Assembly: GCA_023450085.1 (NCBI GenBank)
Contig: JAEXHI010000024.1
Location: forward strand, 310,001 to 374,000
Source: Bacteroidota bacterium
GTDB taxonomy: Bacteria; Bacteroidota; Bacteroidia; Sphingobacteriales; Sphingobacteriaceae
DNA length: 64,000 bases
Direction: 5' to 3'
Of the stretch, positions 15,616-25,152 are shown piece by piece. The translations under genes and the position numbers were made by a program. The notes under the pieces were generated by a model. That model was not told the DNA's origin, searched no databases, and saw only the letters and a list, made by a program, of their open reading frames with translations. Each line of letters begins with the position of its first letter. The first letter of the stretch is position 1.

Positions 15616-16275
15616 ATGATACAAATCTTAAAAAAAATAATTAAGAAAAATAAGGCTATCTATAGTTTAGCTAATTTATCAAAAAAAAGCTATGACATAA
15701 TTGCTTGGAGGTTAAATAGACCAAAAGCACCAATTAACGATGGTATATATCTACATCTAGGATGTGGAGACATTAATCACCCTAAAATGATCAACGTTGA
15801 TTTAAGACCAGGTGACCATATTCACTATTTAAGCAATGTAGAAAAACTACCTATGTTCCCAGCTAATTATGCTGACTTGATTTATGTATCGCATTGTTTG
15901 GAACACATTTCATATCAAACACTCGATAATGTGCTAAAAGAGTGGCATAGAGTTTTAAAACCCAAAGGAATTTTAAGGGTATCTGTTCCTAACTTTGACA
16001 CGATGATTGCAATGTACAATAATAACGATCAGGACATTACTCAAATATTACCGCCATTATTAGGCGGTCAAGATTATAAATATAATTTTCATTACGCTGC
16101 TTTTAACGAGAAATACCTCAAAGATCTTTTTGCAAAAAATGGCTTTAATGATGTAAAACTTTGGGATTACAATGAAGATGAATTTAGCAAGTTTGATGAT
16201 TGGGCTAACAGAACCATATTTCTACATAACGTCGATTACAAAATAAGCTTGAACATTCAAGGCAATAAAATTTAA
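15616..16275 (+). CDS. Class I SAM-dependent methyltransferase
   Basis: A 219-residue protein with a Rossmann methyltransferase fold: motif I YLHLGCGDINHP, then MINVDLRPGD, the acidic-loop region PANYADLIYVSHCLEHI, and the post-motif LKEWHRVLKPKGILRVSVPNFD. The N terminus has a short basic stretch without a signal peptide, so it should act in the cytoplasm. It resembles methyltransferases next to glycosyltransferases that cap or modify the growing chain. Methylation of a sugar or of the chain end is an inference from position. Wzt-coupled systems often use terminal methylation, which fits the neighbour upstream. Confidence 0.78.
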   Translation: MIQILKKIIKKNKAIYSLANLSKKSYDIIAWRLNRPKAPINDGIYLHLGCGDINHPKMINVDLRPGDHIHYLSNVEKLPMFPANYADLIYVSHCLEHISYQTLDNVLKEWHRVLKPKGILRVSVPNFDTMIAMYNNNDQDITQILPPLLGGQDYKYNFHYAAFNEKYLKDLFAKNGFNDVKLWDYNEDEFSKFDDWANRTIFLHNVDYKISLNIQGNKI

Positions 16276-16278
16276 TCC

Positions 16279-17211
16279 ATGTGGCCATTTAGTAATCCGA
16301 TAGACCCAAATATCTATAATGTTCAAAATTTCTGGCCCAAAATATCAATTGTAACTCCAAGCTACAATCAGGGGCAGTTTATTGAAGAAACGATCCTATC
16401 CATTTTAAACCAAAATTATCCAAACTTAGAATACATTATTATTGACGGTGGAAGTACTGATAATACAGTTGAGATTATCAAAAAATATGAAAATAGGATA
16501 ACCTATTGGATAAGTGAAAAAGATGAAGGTCAAACTGACGCCATTTTAAAAGGGTTTAAAAAAAGTTCCGGAGAATGGATCAATTGGCTTAATAGTGACG
16601 ACCTTTTGCTTCCTAATGCTTTATTTGATGTAGCAAATAAAATTATTTCATCCCAAAAAGAAACAAATGTATTGATCTTCTCCACTGAAACATTTATAGA
16701 TAATCAGATCATAGGTGTATCTAAAGCTAAAAAGCCAACTACATTAGCTTCATTCTTTCAAGAAAAAGATTATCCTGTAATTCCACAACCTAGTACTTTC
16801 ATACGTAATCATACTATCTATCCCGAAAAGGAATATCATTATGTTATGGATTGGACACTTTATATTAATTTCATTTTAAAATATGGAAATTGCTTTGAAA
16901 ACCATGATGCAATAATTGCGAAATTTAGATTACATGACAACTCTAAAACAAATAGTTATCAACGATTATTTGATTTTGAAGCAATTAAATATCTCGAGAA
17001 AACATTTGACCAATCTTATCCCATATCTGCCCAAATCAAATACAAAATAAGCGTAATCAAACTTCGGCATTTACTAGAAAAATTTTCCAAATCTCAACCT
17101 TGGAAAATCTTAAAAATACTGTCAATTTTTGCTAAAAATCATCCTGAAATATTAAAAAATAGAATCTTTTTAGGAGCTATAAAAAAAAACCTAAAAAATT
17201 CTCTACTTTAA
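16279..17211 (+). CDS. Family-2 glycosyltransferase
   Basis: A 310-residue GT-A enzyme. Visible motifs are ISIVTPSYNQGQFIEET near the N terminus, IIDGGSTDNTVEII, the SEKDEGQTDAILKGF segment and the metal-binding LNSDDLL. The second half contains PQPSTFIRNH and a DWTLYINFILKYG segment typical of the WcaA-type subgroup. It starts 3 bp after the methyltransferase stop. It should add one sugar of the repeat unit; donor and linkage cannot be read from sequence. Confidence 0.86.
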   Translation: MWPFSNPIDPNIYNVQNFWPKISIVTPSYNQGQFIEETILSILNQNYPNLEYIIIDGGSTDNTVEIIKKYENRITYWISEKDEGQTDAILKGFKKSSGEWINWLNSDDLLLPNALFDVANKIISSQKETNVLIFSTETFIDNQIIGVSKAKKPTTLASFFQEKDYPVIPQPSTFIRNHTIYPEKEYHYVMDWTLYINFILKYGNCFENHDAIIAKFRLHDNSKTNSYQRLFDFEAIKYLEKTFDQSYPISAQIKYKISVIKLRHLLEKFSKSQPWKILKILSIFAKNHPEILKNRIFLGAIKKNLKNSLL

Positions 17212-17222
17212 AACCCACCTAA

Positions 17223-18140
17223 TTGATTTCAATATTAATTACATATTTTAACGAATTCGAGCTTTTAAAAAGGTGTTTGGAAAGCATTAACAAACAAACC
17301 TTATTACCCCAAAAAGTAGTTGTCTATGACGACAAATCCACAAACAAACTCCTAGTATCAGATTTACCGACTTACAATTTCCCTATAGAGATTGTTAATG
17401 CCGAAAAAAATAGAGGACCTGCTTACGGCAGGAACTACTTGATGAACAATTGCGAGAGCGAATACTTTAGATTTCAAGATGCTGATGATGAACTTTTTGA
17501 AGATGCAGTTTTTACCATTCAAAAATCAATAACAACGAACAATCATCCGCAGCTGGTGATTAATGAGATCTCATCATTTAATGAAAATGGAACATTAAAT
17601 ACGGAAAATGTCATTGGTCTAGCTAGTTTGAAGGAAGATCTCGTGGGCTTTTCCATTAGCAACGTATTACTGATTCCTTCAGTGACTTATAAAACTTCTT
17701 TTGCAAATAGTATTACTGGATTTAAAAGTAGGGAAGAACTTGCTCAATCGGAAGATTCTGATTTCATTAGACGCCTAAGCTTGAACTGCACTTCATTTGC
17801 CATTGTACATCAGTCAATAGCCAAACAAAACTTACGCTTGCATAGCCATTCACATAGCAATCAGAATGACGTTTGGATTTCTGGTTTAAAATCACTGATA
17901 GAAATTAAGCCGTTCTTAGATAAAAAACATAAGTCTGCATATGCAAATCGAATTTTGTTTATCGCCAAACAGTTAGTTTCCCTTAAGGAATTTGAACATG
18001 CAAAGCAGGCTTTTAAAGAATTTAAAAAACAAGAAGTGGCTTATTCGGAAAAAAACAAAACTAAACTCCTATTAATTAAATTGCTAGGCTACTACAATGC
18101 TGAAAAAATAGCTTTAGTATTACGAAAAAACAATGATTAA
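17223..18140 (+). CDS. Family-2 glycosyltransferase (TTG start)
   Basis: A 305-residue GT2 protein that begins with a TTG at 17223 giving MISILITYFNEFELLKRC. The nucleotide-binding part VVVYDDKSTNK and the metal site FQDADDELF are present, though the donor motif is less canonical than in its neighbours. The C-terminal 90 residues are lysine-rich and end in NAEKIALVLRKNND. It overlaps the aminotransferase gene by 8 bp. One sugar-transfer step in the same polymer is likely. Confidence 0.8.
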   Translation: MISILITYFNEFELLKRCLESINKQTLLPQKVVVYDDKSTNKLLVSDLPTYNFPIEIVNAEKNRGPAYGRNYLMNNCESEYFRFQDADDELFEDAVFTIQKSITTNNHPQLVINEISSFNENGTLNTENVIGLASLKEDLVGFSISNVLLIPSVTYKTSFANSITGFKSREELAQSEDSDFIRRLSLNCTSFAIVHQSIAKQNLRLHSHSHSNQNDVWISGLKSLIEIKPFLDKKHKSAYANRILFIAKQLVSLKEFEHAKQAFKEFKKQEVAYSEKNKTKLLLIKLLGYYNAEKIALVLRKNND

Positions 18141-19215
18141 CGTTACAAAATCATACCTACCCGAATTCCATACATACAGTTCTTATTTAGAAAAAATTTG
18201 GGCAAATAACCACTTAACCAATCATGGTCCACTAGTTCTGGAACTTGAGGAAAAATTAAGAAATAGGTTCGGCGTTAAACATTTCTTTTTCGTGAACAAT
18301 GGCACTATTGCGCTACAAATTGCATTAAAAGCCATTGGAGCTTCTAATCAAGTCATTACTACGCCATTTTCTTACGTTGCTACCACATCTAGTATTCTAT
18401 GGGAAAACCTCCAGCCAGCTTTTGCCGATATAGATATAAATTCTCTATGCATCAATCCAGATGAAGTGGAGCAGCTTGCAAAACAAGGAATAAAATATCT
18501 ATTAGCAACGCATGTTTATGGAAATCCGTGTGATGTAAAAAAATTACAAGAGTTAGCTGAAAAGTATAAATTAAAAATCATTTATGATGCGGCTCATGCC
18601 TTTGATGTTGACTATAAAGACATATCTATTTTACAATATGGCGATATCAGTACCCTTAGCTTTCATGCAACCAAACTATTTCATACCATAGAAGGAGGAG
18701 CCATTGTTACTAATGATGATGAACTAGCTCATAAAATTTCCTACATGCGAAATTTTGGTCACAATGGCCCAGAGCAATTTTGGGGTATTGGGATCAATGG
18801 AAAGGCCTCAGAATTTAACGCCGCCATGGGTCTTTGTATTTTGCCCAACATGGAAAAAATTATTTCCGATAGAAAAAAGGTTGATGCTAGTTACCGAACA
18901 GGATTAGACAGAAAGGAAATTTCGTTTCCTGTAATTAGGTCTGCCACCACTTACAATTACGCCTATTTTCCTATCTTATTACAAAGTGAAGAGATGCTTT
19001 TAGCAGTATCCGAAAAATTAAGAGAAAACCATATTAATCCGAGAAGATATTTTTACCCTTCCTTAAATACCTTACCTTTCATTGAAAATCAGCATTGCCC
19101 TATCGCTGAGGACGTTTCAAGAAGAGTACTTTGCCTGCCTCAATATGCAGATCTATCTCAAGAAGAAATAAATAAAATCATCGGTGTTATTAACCAGACC
19201 ATTGATCATGGATAA
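18133..19215 (+). CDS. DegT/DnrJ/EryC1/StrS-family sugar aminotransferase
   Basis: A PLP-dependent enzyme of 360 residues that aminates a keto-sugar nucleotide. Asp152 in IIYDAAHAF and the Schiff-base Lys181 in SFHATKLFHTIEGGA are the expected cofactor residues, and NNGTIALQIALKAIG is the usual cofactor phosphate-binding region. The gene overlaps the downstream PglD-like acetyltransferase by 8 bp. The pair would produce an N-acylated amino sugar such as a 4-amino-4,6-dideoxy sugar. The 4,6-dehydratase that would make the keto substrate is not in this window. Confidence 0.9.
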   Translation: MINVTKSYLPEFHTYSSYLEKIWANNHLTNHGPLVLELEEKLRNRFGVKHFFFVNNGTIALQIALKAIGASNQVITTPFSYVATTSSILWENLQPAFADIDINSLCINPDEVEQLAKQGIKYLLATHVYGNPCDVKKLQELAEKYKLKIIYDAAHAFDVDYKDISILQYGDISTLSFHATKLFHTIEGGAIVTNDDELAHKISYMRNFGHNGPEQFWGIGINGKASEFNAAMGLCILPNMEKIISDRKKVDASYRTGLDRKEISFPVIRSATTYNYAYFPILLQSEEMLLAVSEKLRENHINPRRYFYPSLNTLPFIENQHCPIAEDVSRRVLCLPQYADLSQEEINKIIGVINQTIDHG

Positions 19216-19834
19216 AGTATTTATCATTGGTAATGGCAGACATGCTTCCGAAGTTTTTAATTATCTTCAGGAATTAAATGAATACGAGTTTGGAGGATAT
19301 ATTGTTGATGACAAATACATAGATCCATCACTTAAAAATACACAACCGCTATCCGATTTTATCAACTCAACCGTCGATAGATCGTTTAAAATGATTGGAG
19401 CATTAGCCAGTTTAAACCGAAAAACCATCATCGAAAAAATGGAGAGTAAAGGTTTAGAGTTTATCAATCTCATACATCCAACAGCTTACGTAAGTAAAAT
19501 GGCACGACTAGACAAAGGCATTTGTGTAGCTCCAATGTCTGTTATCAACGTAAACGTTCAAATTGGTGCACACTCCATAATCAACAGTAATTGTAATATT
19601 AGCCACGACTGTATACTTGGGAAATACACCACGCTATCTCCTACTGTTACTCTGGCTGGTGGAGTTATTTTAGAAAATGGCGTTTTTATTGGTGCTGGTG
19701 CTACCATTTTACCTGATGTAAAAATTGGAGAAAATGCTATTATAGGTGCTGGGGCATGTGTCATTTCTGATGTACCAGCTAACTGTACAGTAGTGGGCGT
19801 ACCGGCAAAAATCATAAAAACCATAGGGTTTTGA
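19208..19834 (+). CDS. NeuD/PglD-like sugar-nucleotide N-acyltransferase
   Basis: The protein (about 208 residues from the ATG at 19208, MDKVFIIGNGRHASEVF) has the N-terminal Rossmann-like sugar-nucleotide-binding part of NeuD/PglD and a C-terminal left-handed beta-helix. The catalytic His is probably that of NCNISHDCILGKYTTLSP, and the helix ends GAGACVISDVPANCTVVG VPAK. An upstream ATG at 19184 is open but would add eight unrelated residues and deepen the overlap. It directly follows the aminotransferase, so acylating the new amino group is the simplest role. It overlaps the next gene at TTGA. Confidence 0.85.
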   Translation: MDKVFIIGNGRHASEVFNYLQELNEYEFGGYIVDDKYIDPSLKNTQPLSDFINSTVDRSFKMIGALASLNRKTIIEKMESKGLEFINLIHPTAYVSKMARLDKGICVAPMSVINVNVQIGAHSIINSNCNISHDCILGKYTTLSPTVTLAGGVILENGVFIGAGATILPDVKIGENAIIGAGACVISDVPANCTVVGVPAKIIKTIGF

Positions 19835-20769
19835 AAGTTAGTGTTTTAATCACCTGCTATAATTTCGAAAAATATATCGAGCGGGCTATCCAGTCACTTC
19901 TAGATCAAGATTTCGAGAAAGAATATGAGATAATTGTTACTGACGACGGTAGCTCTGACCGCTCAGTGCAAATATTAAAATCGTTCCCAAAACATCAGCA
20001 GTTAACCATCATCATTAATGATAAAAATATTGGGGTAGCTACAACGCTTAATAATGCATACGAACTCGCAAAAGGAGAATACATCTGCAGATTTGATGGA
20101 GATGACAGTTGGGAGCCTACGTTTCTTACAGAACTTTCTAGTGTTTTAGATGAAAATACAGATGTAACAATGGCTTACTGCGACTGTTCTTACATTGATG
20201 AAAATAATTCGATCACCAATCACAATGTAAAAACACTTCGAAAAACTGAACTGGTAAAAACAAATGAGTTCAAAGATATATTGAAATCTTACTACATTAC
20301 TGCCCCAACTTTAATGTTTAGAAAGAATGCACTAGATAAGGTTTTTCCGTTACCCACCAATCTAAAATTTCTTGATTGGTTCATCAGTCTATCCGTTAGT
20401 CAAACCTCCAAGTCTTATTACTTAGAAAAGTGTCTATCTAATTATCGGGTACATTCTGCGGGAATGCATTTAACGATGATCAGAGATTTTAACGGAGAAG
20501 AAACGACAAAAAAAATATTAGATCAATTTTTATCCAACGATCAATTTACGCAGAAAGAACAAAACGATATCATACATGGCCATAACAAATTCTTCATTTT
20601 AAGATACTTCGAAAATAAAATGTATGGCGATGTCAGAAGAAAGACGTTGGATAATGTAAAAAGAGTTGGATTGGGAGCTACAGCGAAGGATAAAATCATC
20701 CTAAAATATTTCTTTGGGAGCTTATTAGGGTCTAATTACGACAAAGTGAAAAGATGGATACGCAAATAG
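19831..20769 (+). CDS. Family-2 glycosyltransferase (TTG start)
   Basis: A 312-residue GT-A protein starting at a TTG that overlaps the previous stop (TTGA). Motifs are VSVLITCYNFEKYIERAI, VTDDGSSDRSVQIL, NIGVATTLNNAYELAKGEYI and the metal-binding RFDGDDSWEP. The middle contains ITAPTLMFRKNALDKVF, common in polysaccharide GT2 enzymes. It overlaps the acyltransferase-3 gene by 16 bp. It should transfer one residue of the repeat unit. Confidence 0.85.
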   Translation: MKVSVLITCYNFEKYIERAIQSLLDQDFEKEYEIIVTDDGSSDRSVQILKSFPKHQQLTIIINDKNIGVATTLNNAYELAKGEYICRFDGDDSWEPTFLTELSSVLDENTDVTMAYCDCSYIDENNSITNHNVKTLRKTELVKTNEFKDILKSYYITAPTLMFRKNALDKVFPLPTNLKFLDWFISLSVSQTSKSYYLEKCLSNYRVHSAGMHLTMIRDFNGEETTKKILDQFLSNDQFTQKEQNDIIHGHNKFFILRYFENKMYGDVRRKTLDNVKRVGLGATAKDKIILKYFFGSLLGSNYDKVKRWIRK

Positions 20770-21848
20770 CGAATAGCGCTCAAGATAAAATTCATTTTAA
20801 AAATTTAGATGGAATTAGAGCCATGGCCGCTATTATGGTAATTTTAAGCCATTTGCCTGTTGGGCATACGTTTCCCAATGAAATCATTCAAAAAATATGG
20901 GAGTTTGCAAAAAATGGTAGACATGGGGTTTATATTTTCTTTGTTTTAAGTGGTTTTCTAATTACACGTTTAATATTATCAAATACAAACTTCACATTAA
21001 AAAAATTTTATTTAAAGCGCATTTACCGAATTTGGCCTTTATATTATCTTGTATTGGCAATTAATTTTCTAATTATTTTGCCATTACTAAACATTAATAA
21101 TCAATATCCAGGTAATAATATATGGCTACATTTATTCTTTCTTAGCAATTTTAACCTTTATGATTTATTAATCAATGGCACAAAACTTCTCCCTGCATTA
21201 AATATTGGTTGGTCTGTAAGCATAGAGGAACAGTTTTATCTTTTTTGGCCACTTATTTTTATCTTTTTCACCAAGAATAAAACTAGAATAGTATTTATCT
21301 TTATACTAATGGTGATATCCATGTACTTTACCAACAATATAGTTTCTAAGAACGGAGCACATAATTTCACCACAACATCTGCAATTTGGGATCTCGGTTT
21401 TGGTGCCCTACTCGCCTTTTTCCATCTTCATCTAAAAAATCAATTGATTAAAATCCCTAAATTATTGAACATTGCTATCTACTTTTTCATCATTTCTTAT
21501 CTAAGTAAGATCCTTGATTTTAATATACATCTCCCCTTTGAGAGATTCTTAAATTCTCTTTGCTATGGCTATCTCATATTTGAGCAATGTACTAATAGTA
21601 AAAATATATTTCAACTCGACAAAATTCCTTTGTTTAGTTATTTAGGTAAAATATCTTATGGCATTTACTTGCTACATCCTTTATGCTTGTTAGTAGTGGA
21701 TTCTATTCTTGTCTATATTTTAGGTTATGGCTTATTGCGAAATTTATTAATAATGGGAATTGGCATTCCTTTTATATTTTTTACGAGCCATATTTCATAT
21801 AGGTATTATGAAAGTTATTTTTTAAGGTTAAAAGAAAAAATTGGCTAA
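20754..21848 (+). CDS. Acyltransferase 3 family membrane O-acetyltransferase (OafA-like)
   Basis: A 364-residue integral membrane protein with about ten hydrophobic segments. The N-terminal signature is NLDGIRAMAAIMVILSHL, with the His of the active site, followed by GRHGVYIFFVLSGFLITRLIL, then LKRIYRIWPLYYL and NIGWSVSIEEQFYLFWPL, all diagnostic for the family. It transfers acetyl or other acyl groups across the membrane onto surface sugars. It is the second acylating family in this locus besides the LbH enzymes, which argues for a heavily O-acylated polymer. It overlaps the next gene by 8 bp. Confidence 0.9.
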   Translation: MDTQIANSAQDKIHFKNLDGIRAMAAIMVILSHLPVGHTFPNEIIQKIWEFAKNGRHGVYIFFVLSGFLITRLILSNTNFTLKKFYLKRIYRIWPLYYLVLAINFLIILPLLNINNQYPGNNIWLHLFFLSNFNLYDLLINGTKLLPALNIGWSVSIEEQFYLFWPLIFIFFTKNKTRIVFIFILMVISMYFTNNIVSKNGAHNFTTTSAIWDLGFGALLAFFHLHLKNQLIKIPKLLNIAIYFFIISYLSKILDFNIHLPFERFLNSLCYGYLIFEQCTNSKNIFQLDKIPLFSYLGKISYGIYLLHPLCLLVVDSILVYILGYGLLRNLLIMGIGIPFIFFTSHISYRYYESYFLRLKEKIG

Positions 21849-23196
21849 AAAGATATTAATAGCATGCTCTAATTATTTCCCTCATAGTTTTGGTGGCACT
21901 GAAATTTATGTCGAGAACTATACAAAGTTCCTGTTTAAACAAGGTATCGAATCATATATTATTACAGCTACTCCGCAAGAATACTTTACTGATGAGAACA
22001 CTATTTACGTTGATGGCACTATAAAAGTATGTAAGTACATACACTCAAATACGATTGTTTTCGGGCTAAGCTATCAAAAAAAAATAGATACAGAGCTCAT
22101 TTATAGCAAACATAACCCTATTTATACTGATAGTTGGGAGCATTTTATTAGCCAAAACAAGGAACTTGCTAGTTTAGACTTACTACACATTAACAGCTCT
22201 ACAGCAACTATTGGCTTAAATCTATTTGAAACAATTATTAAGTTAAACACCGGTGTTAAGGTAATTACCAGCTACCACACTCCTATTTCATGTCCAAAAG
22301 GCACATTAGTATATAAAAATACCCTTACAGAGTGCAACATTAGCCCTGACCCTATTGTATGTACTGATTGCCTTCTTAGAGCACAGGATCAACTTCCTTA
22401 TTCAATAACTAGATATATTAACAAATTAAATTTGAGCGGTAAAAAAATCCCTTCTGTATTTAGAAGCAGATATTTAGTTCGCTTAGAAATACAATCTTTT
22501 CAATATTTAAAAAAAATAACTAGTGAATGGTGGTGTTATTCTGAAGGGATAAAAAACATTTTAAAAATCAACGGCATCCAAGATTCCAATATTAAAATGT
22601 TTCGTCATGGGATAAATGAAATTTTCCCTCAACAGAACATTGAAAAATCACTAGATAAAACTATATACCTTTTTAGCGGTCGCTTAGTTAAAATAAAAGG
22701 GATTAACACCTTGTTAGAAGCTTGGCTAAAAACACCTTTACAAGAAAGAAAACAGTTATGGATTACCGCTACACCGCAAAGTGACAATAGCGAAATAAAT
22801 AATTTAGTACAGCAAGCAGTTTTAAGGAAAGATATCTGCTTTTTAGGCGAGAAAAATCAAAAAGATATTGCTGAACTTTATGCACAAGCACATGTTGTAG
22901 TGATCCCTTCTGAATGTTTTGAAATCGGACCATTAGTGTTTCATGAAGCCATCGCTTGCAATTGTTTAGTAATCGCATCAAATATTGGTGGTAATAAAGA
23001 ACTTAGTGAGTTTTATGCTCCACAAGCTGAAACTTTTGAAGCAGGTAATGCCAATGAATTAGCTAAAGTTATTCAACGGGGATTTACAAAAATAGGCTCA
23101 GTAAGAAAACCAATCTCATTTAAGGAGCATTTCGAAGATATGCTCGCTAAGTCGAAGATTTACCAAGCATTAACAGTACACCATCCGCTTCCATGA
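21841..23196 (+). CDS. Family-4 glycosyltransferase with cysteine-rich insertion (TTG start)
   Basis: A 451-residue GT-B enzyme with a TTG start at 21841 (MAKKILIACSNYFPHSFGGTE). The acceptor-side loop FGGTEIYVENY and donor-side LFSGRLVKIKGINTLLEAW and PSECFEIGPLVFHEAIACN (EX7E type) are clear. Between residues about 150 and 190 it carries a cluster of cysteines (SCPKGTLVYK, LTECNI, IVCTDCLLRAQ) of a kind seen in some polysaccharide GT4 enzymes, possibly a metal site. It overlaps its neighbours by 8 and 4 bp. The sugar is unknown. Confidence 0.83.
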   Translation: MAKKILIACSNYFPHSFGGTEIYVENYTKFLFKQGIESYIITATPQEYFTDENTIYVDGTIKVCKYIHSNTIVFGLSYQKKIDTELIYSKHNPIYTDSWEHFISQNKELASLDLLHINSSTATIGLNLFETIIKLNTGVKVITSYHTPISCPKGTLVYKNTLTECNISPDPIVCTDCLLRAQDQLPYSITRYINKLNLSGKKIPSVFRSRYLVRLEIQSFQYLKKITSEWWCYSEGIKNILKINGIQDSNIKMFRHGINEIFPQQNIEKSLDKTIYLFSGRLVKIKGINTLLEAWLKTPLQERKQLWITATPQSDNSEINNLVQQAVLRKDICFLGEKNQKDIAELYAQAHVVVIPSECFEIGPLVFHEAIACNCLVIASNIGGNKELSEFYAPQAETFEAGNANELAKVIQRGFTKIGSVRKPISFKEHFEDMLAKSKIYQALTVHHPLP

Positions 23197-24128
23197 AAAT
23201 AGCGATCATCATTCCCACATATAATGCTTATAAAACAATTGCTGAAACATTAGTTTCGGTTCAAAAAAATATTCAGCTCAATCATCAGCTAACCATAAAA
23301 ACCATAATAGCTGATGATTGTTCAAGAGATAATACACTGGATATTGTTCAAAATACGTGGTATTTATCACCTGAATTAATTGAGATCTTAAGGTCTCAAT
23401 TAAACCAAGGAGAAAGAGCAAATGTAAACCATGCTATTGAAAAAATAATTAATGAATTTGATTGGATTTATATTCTTCATTCAGATGATATTGCAAAAGA
23501 GAATTGGTTAAAAGTTTTGTATGAACAAACTTTAATTTACCCCGATGTTGCTGCTATTTCCACAAGCTATGATGTATTATATGAAGATGGAAAAACCGAT
23601 AAAGGAGAAAATCATGAACATACATCATTAATAAAGTCCTCAAAAGAGGCCATTAAAAACACTTTAAAAAACGGCACTTGGTTTCATATCTCTGGTTGTG
23701 CGATAAGCACGTCAACCATAAAAAAAATAGGTTATTTTCAAAAAGATCTCCCTCAATATGGCGATATGGAATATGTTCTCAGGATACTATATAATCAGCT
23801 TGATATTTTGTACATCCCCCAGTCATTAACCATTTATCGCCAAATTAGCACAAGTGTATCCTCAAATTCCTTTAAAATCAATTTAGATATTTTAGAATCT
23901 TCTAGCCTAGTCGCTCACTTTAAAGAATATTTTAACGAAAGTGAACTCAAGCTTCAGAACGAAAGATTTCAAACTTATTTAAATAAACGAATCGCCAGAT
24001 CTATTGCCACGTTGAATATAAAAAGGCTGCTAAACGCTGTAAAACTTAAAGGCTATGTTAAAGATATACTTCTAAAGAACAGGGCAAATAAATATCAATT
24101 CCCTTTTTTAAATATCCAAAATGGCTAA
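23193..24128 (+). CDS. Family-2 glycosyltransferase
   Basis: A 311-residue GT-A enzyme. It begins IAIIIPTYNAYKTIAETL, with IIADDCSRDNTL as the donor-binding motif and ILHSDDIAKENWLKVL as the metal site. The C-terminal part (ISGCAISTSTIKKIG, PQYGDMEYVLRIL) matches the usual second half of GT2 enzymes. Its ATG overlaps the preceding stop in an ATGA, and it overlaps the next gene by 8 bp. One transfer step in the polymer is likely. Confidence 0.85.
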   Translation: MKIAIIIPTYNAYKTIAETLVSVQKNIQLNHQLTIKTIIADDCSRDNTLDIVQNTWYLSPELIEILRSQLNQGERANVNHAIEKIINEFDWIYILHSDDIAKENWLKVLYEQTLIYPDVAAISTSYDVLYEDGKTDKGENHEHTSLIKSSKEAIKNTLKNGTWFHISGCAISTSTIKKIGYFQKDLPQYGDMEYVLRILYNQLDILYIPQSLTIYRQISTSVSSNSFKINLDILESSSLVAHFKEYFNESELKLQNERFQTYLNKRIARSIATLNIKRLLNAVKLKGYVKDILLKNRANKYQFPFLNIQNG

Positions 24129-25152
24129 GTCGATATTAATTGTGGGTAATTTTAGTACAGGGGCCTTAGAACATCAATATGTAAAAAATCTAATAAGTTT
24201 TGGTTGGACTGTATATACTTTTGACATACAAGCGCCTGTTCAAAAACTAAAAAACCAAAACTTAATCAGTAAAATTAAATTCAAAATTACACCTAGAGAT
24301 TTCTATTCGAATGTAAATAGCGCATTATTAAGTTTCTCAAAAAAACTACAACCGCTGGTAACTTTGGTATTTAAGGGAATGGAAATTTTTCCCGAAACAC
24401 TAAAAGAAATTAAAACCTGCTCAAAGCTCTTATGCAACTATAATCCAGATCATCCTTTTAAATTCTACTCCAGTGGCTCTGGTAATAGAAATGTTAAAGA
24501 TTCTATCAAAATATATGATATGTATGGAAGCTATTCCGAAAAAATAGCGCTAGAACTTAAAAGTATTTACCAAATAAACGCATTCACTTTACCTTTTGGT
24601 TACGATGCGGATATAGCTATTTCAAGGAACTTAAAACCAATAGATAAGTTTGGATTTATAGGTGCCTTTGATAAAGAAAGACAAACAATACTAAAACAAC
24701 TTAGCAGTTTTCCTATTGAAGTGTACGGGGAACAGAAATGGGTTCAAAAATTAAAGCCCGATACTGTAAGCCAAATCAATATCATAGGTAAACCTTTATT
24801 TGACAATGAATATGCGAATTACTGTAGTGCAAGTTTTGGCGTATTTAACTTTTTACGTCCGCATAACATCTTAGAGAACTCACACAACATGCGCACTTTC
24901 GAGGTTCCTGGCTATGGAGGATTATTGATCGCTAATCGTACGGCGGAACAAAGTGTATTTTTTGAAGAGGATAAAGAAGCTATTTATTTTGATGACATTA
25001 TCGAATTAAAAGAAAGGCTTACTTATTTTTCACATCATCCATTAGAAATAAATAGACTTAAGCAAAATGCTTTAAAAAGAGCTCAAAGTAGTAACTACAG
25101 TTACAATAAACGAGTAAAAACATTCAGCAATCTTTTAAATGAATATCTTTAA
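24121..25152 (+). CDS. CgeB-like glycosyltransferase (GT-B, spore-maturation type)
   Basis: A 343-residue protein resembling the CgeB/Glyco_trans_1_2 family. The diagnostic stretch is the C-terminal NMRTFEVPGYGGLLIANR with the following acidic EDKEAIYFDDIIELKERL. The N-terminal half contains SILIVGNFSTGALEH and the loop CNYNPDHPFKF found in this group. Family members are GT-B glycosyltransferases of varied specificity. It overlaps both neighbours (8 and 14 bp), consistent with one operon. Confidence 0.75.
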   Translation: MAKSILIVGNFSTGALEHQYVKNLISFGWTVYTFDIQAPVQKLKNQNLISKIKFKITPRDFYSNVNSALLSFSKKLQPLVTLVFKGMEIFPETLKEIKTCSKLLCNYNPDHPFKFYSSGSGNRNVKDSIKIYDMYGSYSEKIALELKSIYQINAFTLPFGYDADIAISRNLKPIDKFGFIGAFDKERQTILKQLSSFPIEVYGEQKWVQKLKPDTVSQINIIGKPLFDNEYANYCSASFGVFNFLRPHNILENSHNMRTFEVPGYGGLLIANRTAEQSVFFEEDKEAIYFDDIIELKERLTYFSHHPLEINRLKQNALKRAQSSNYSYNKRVKTFSNLLNEYL

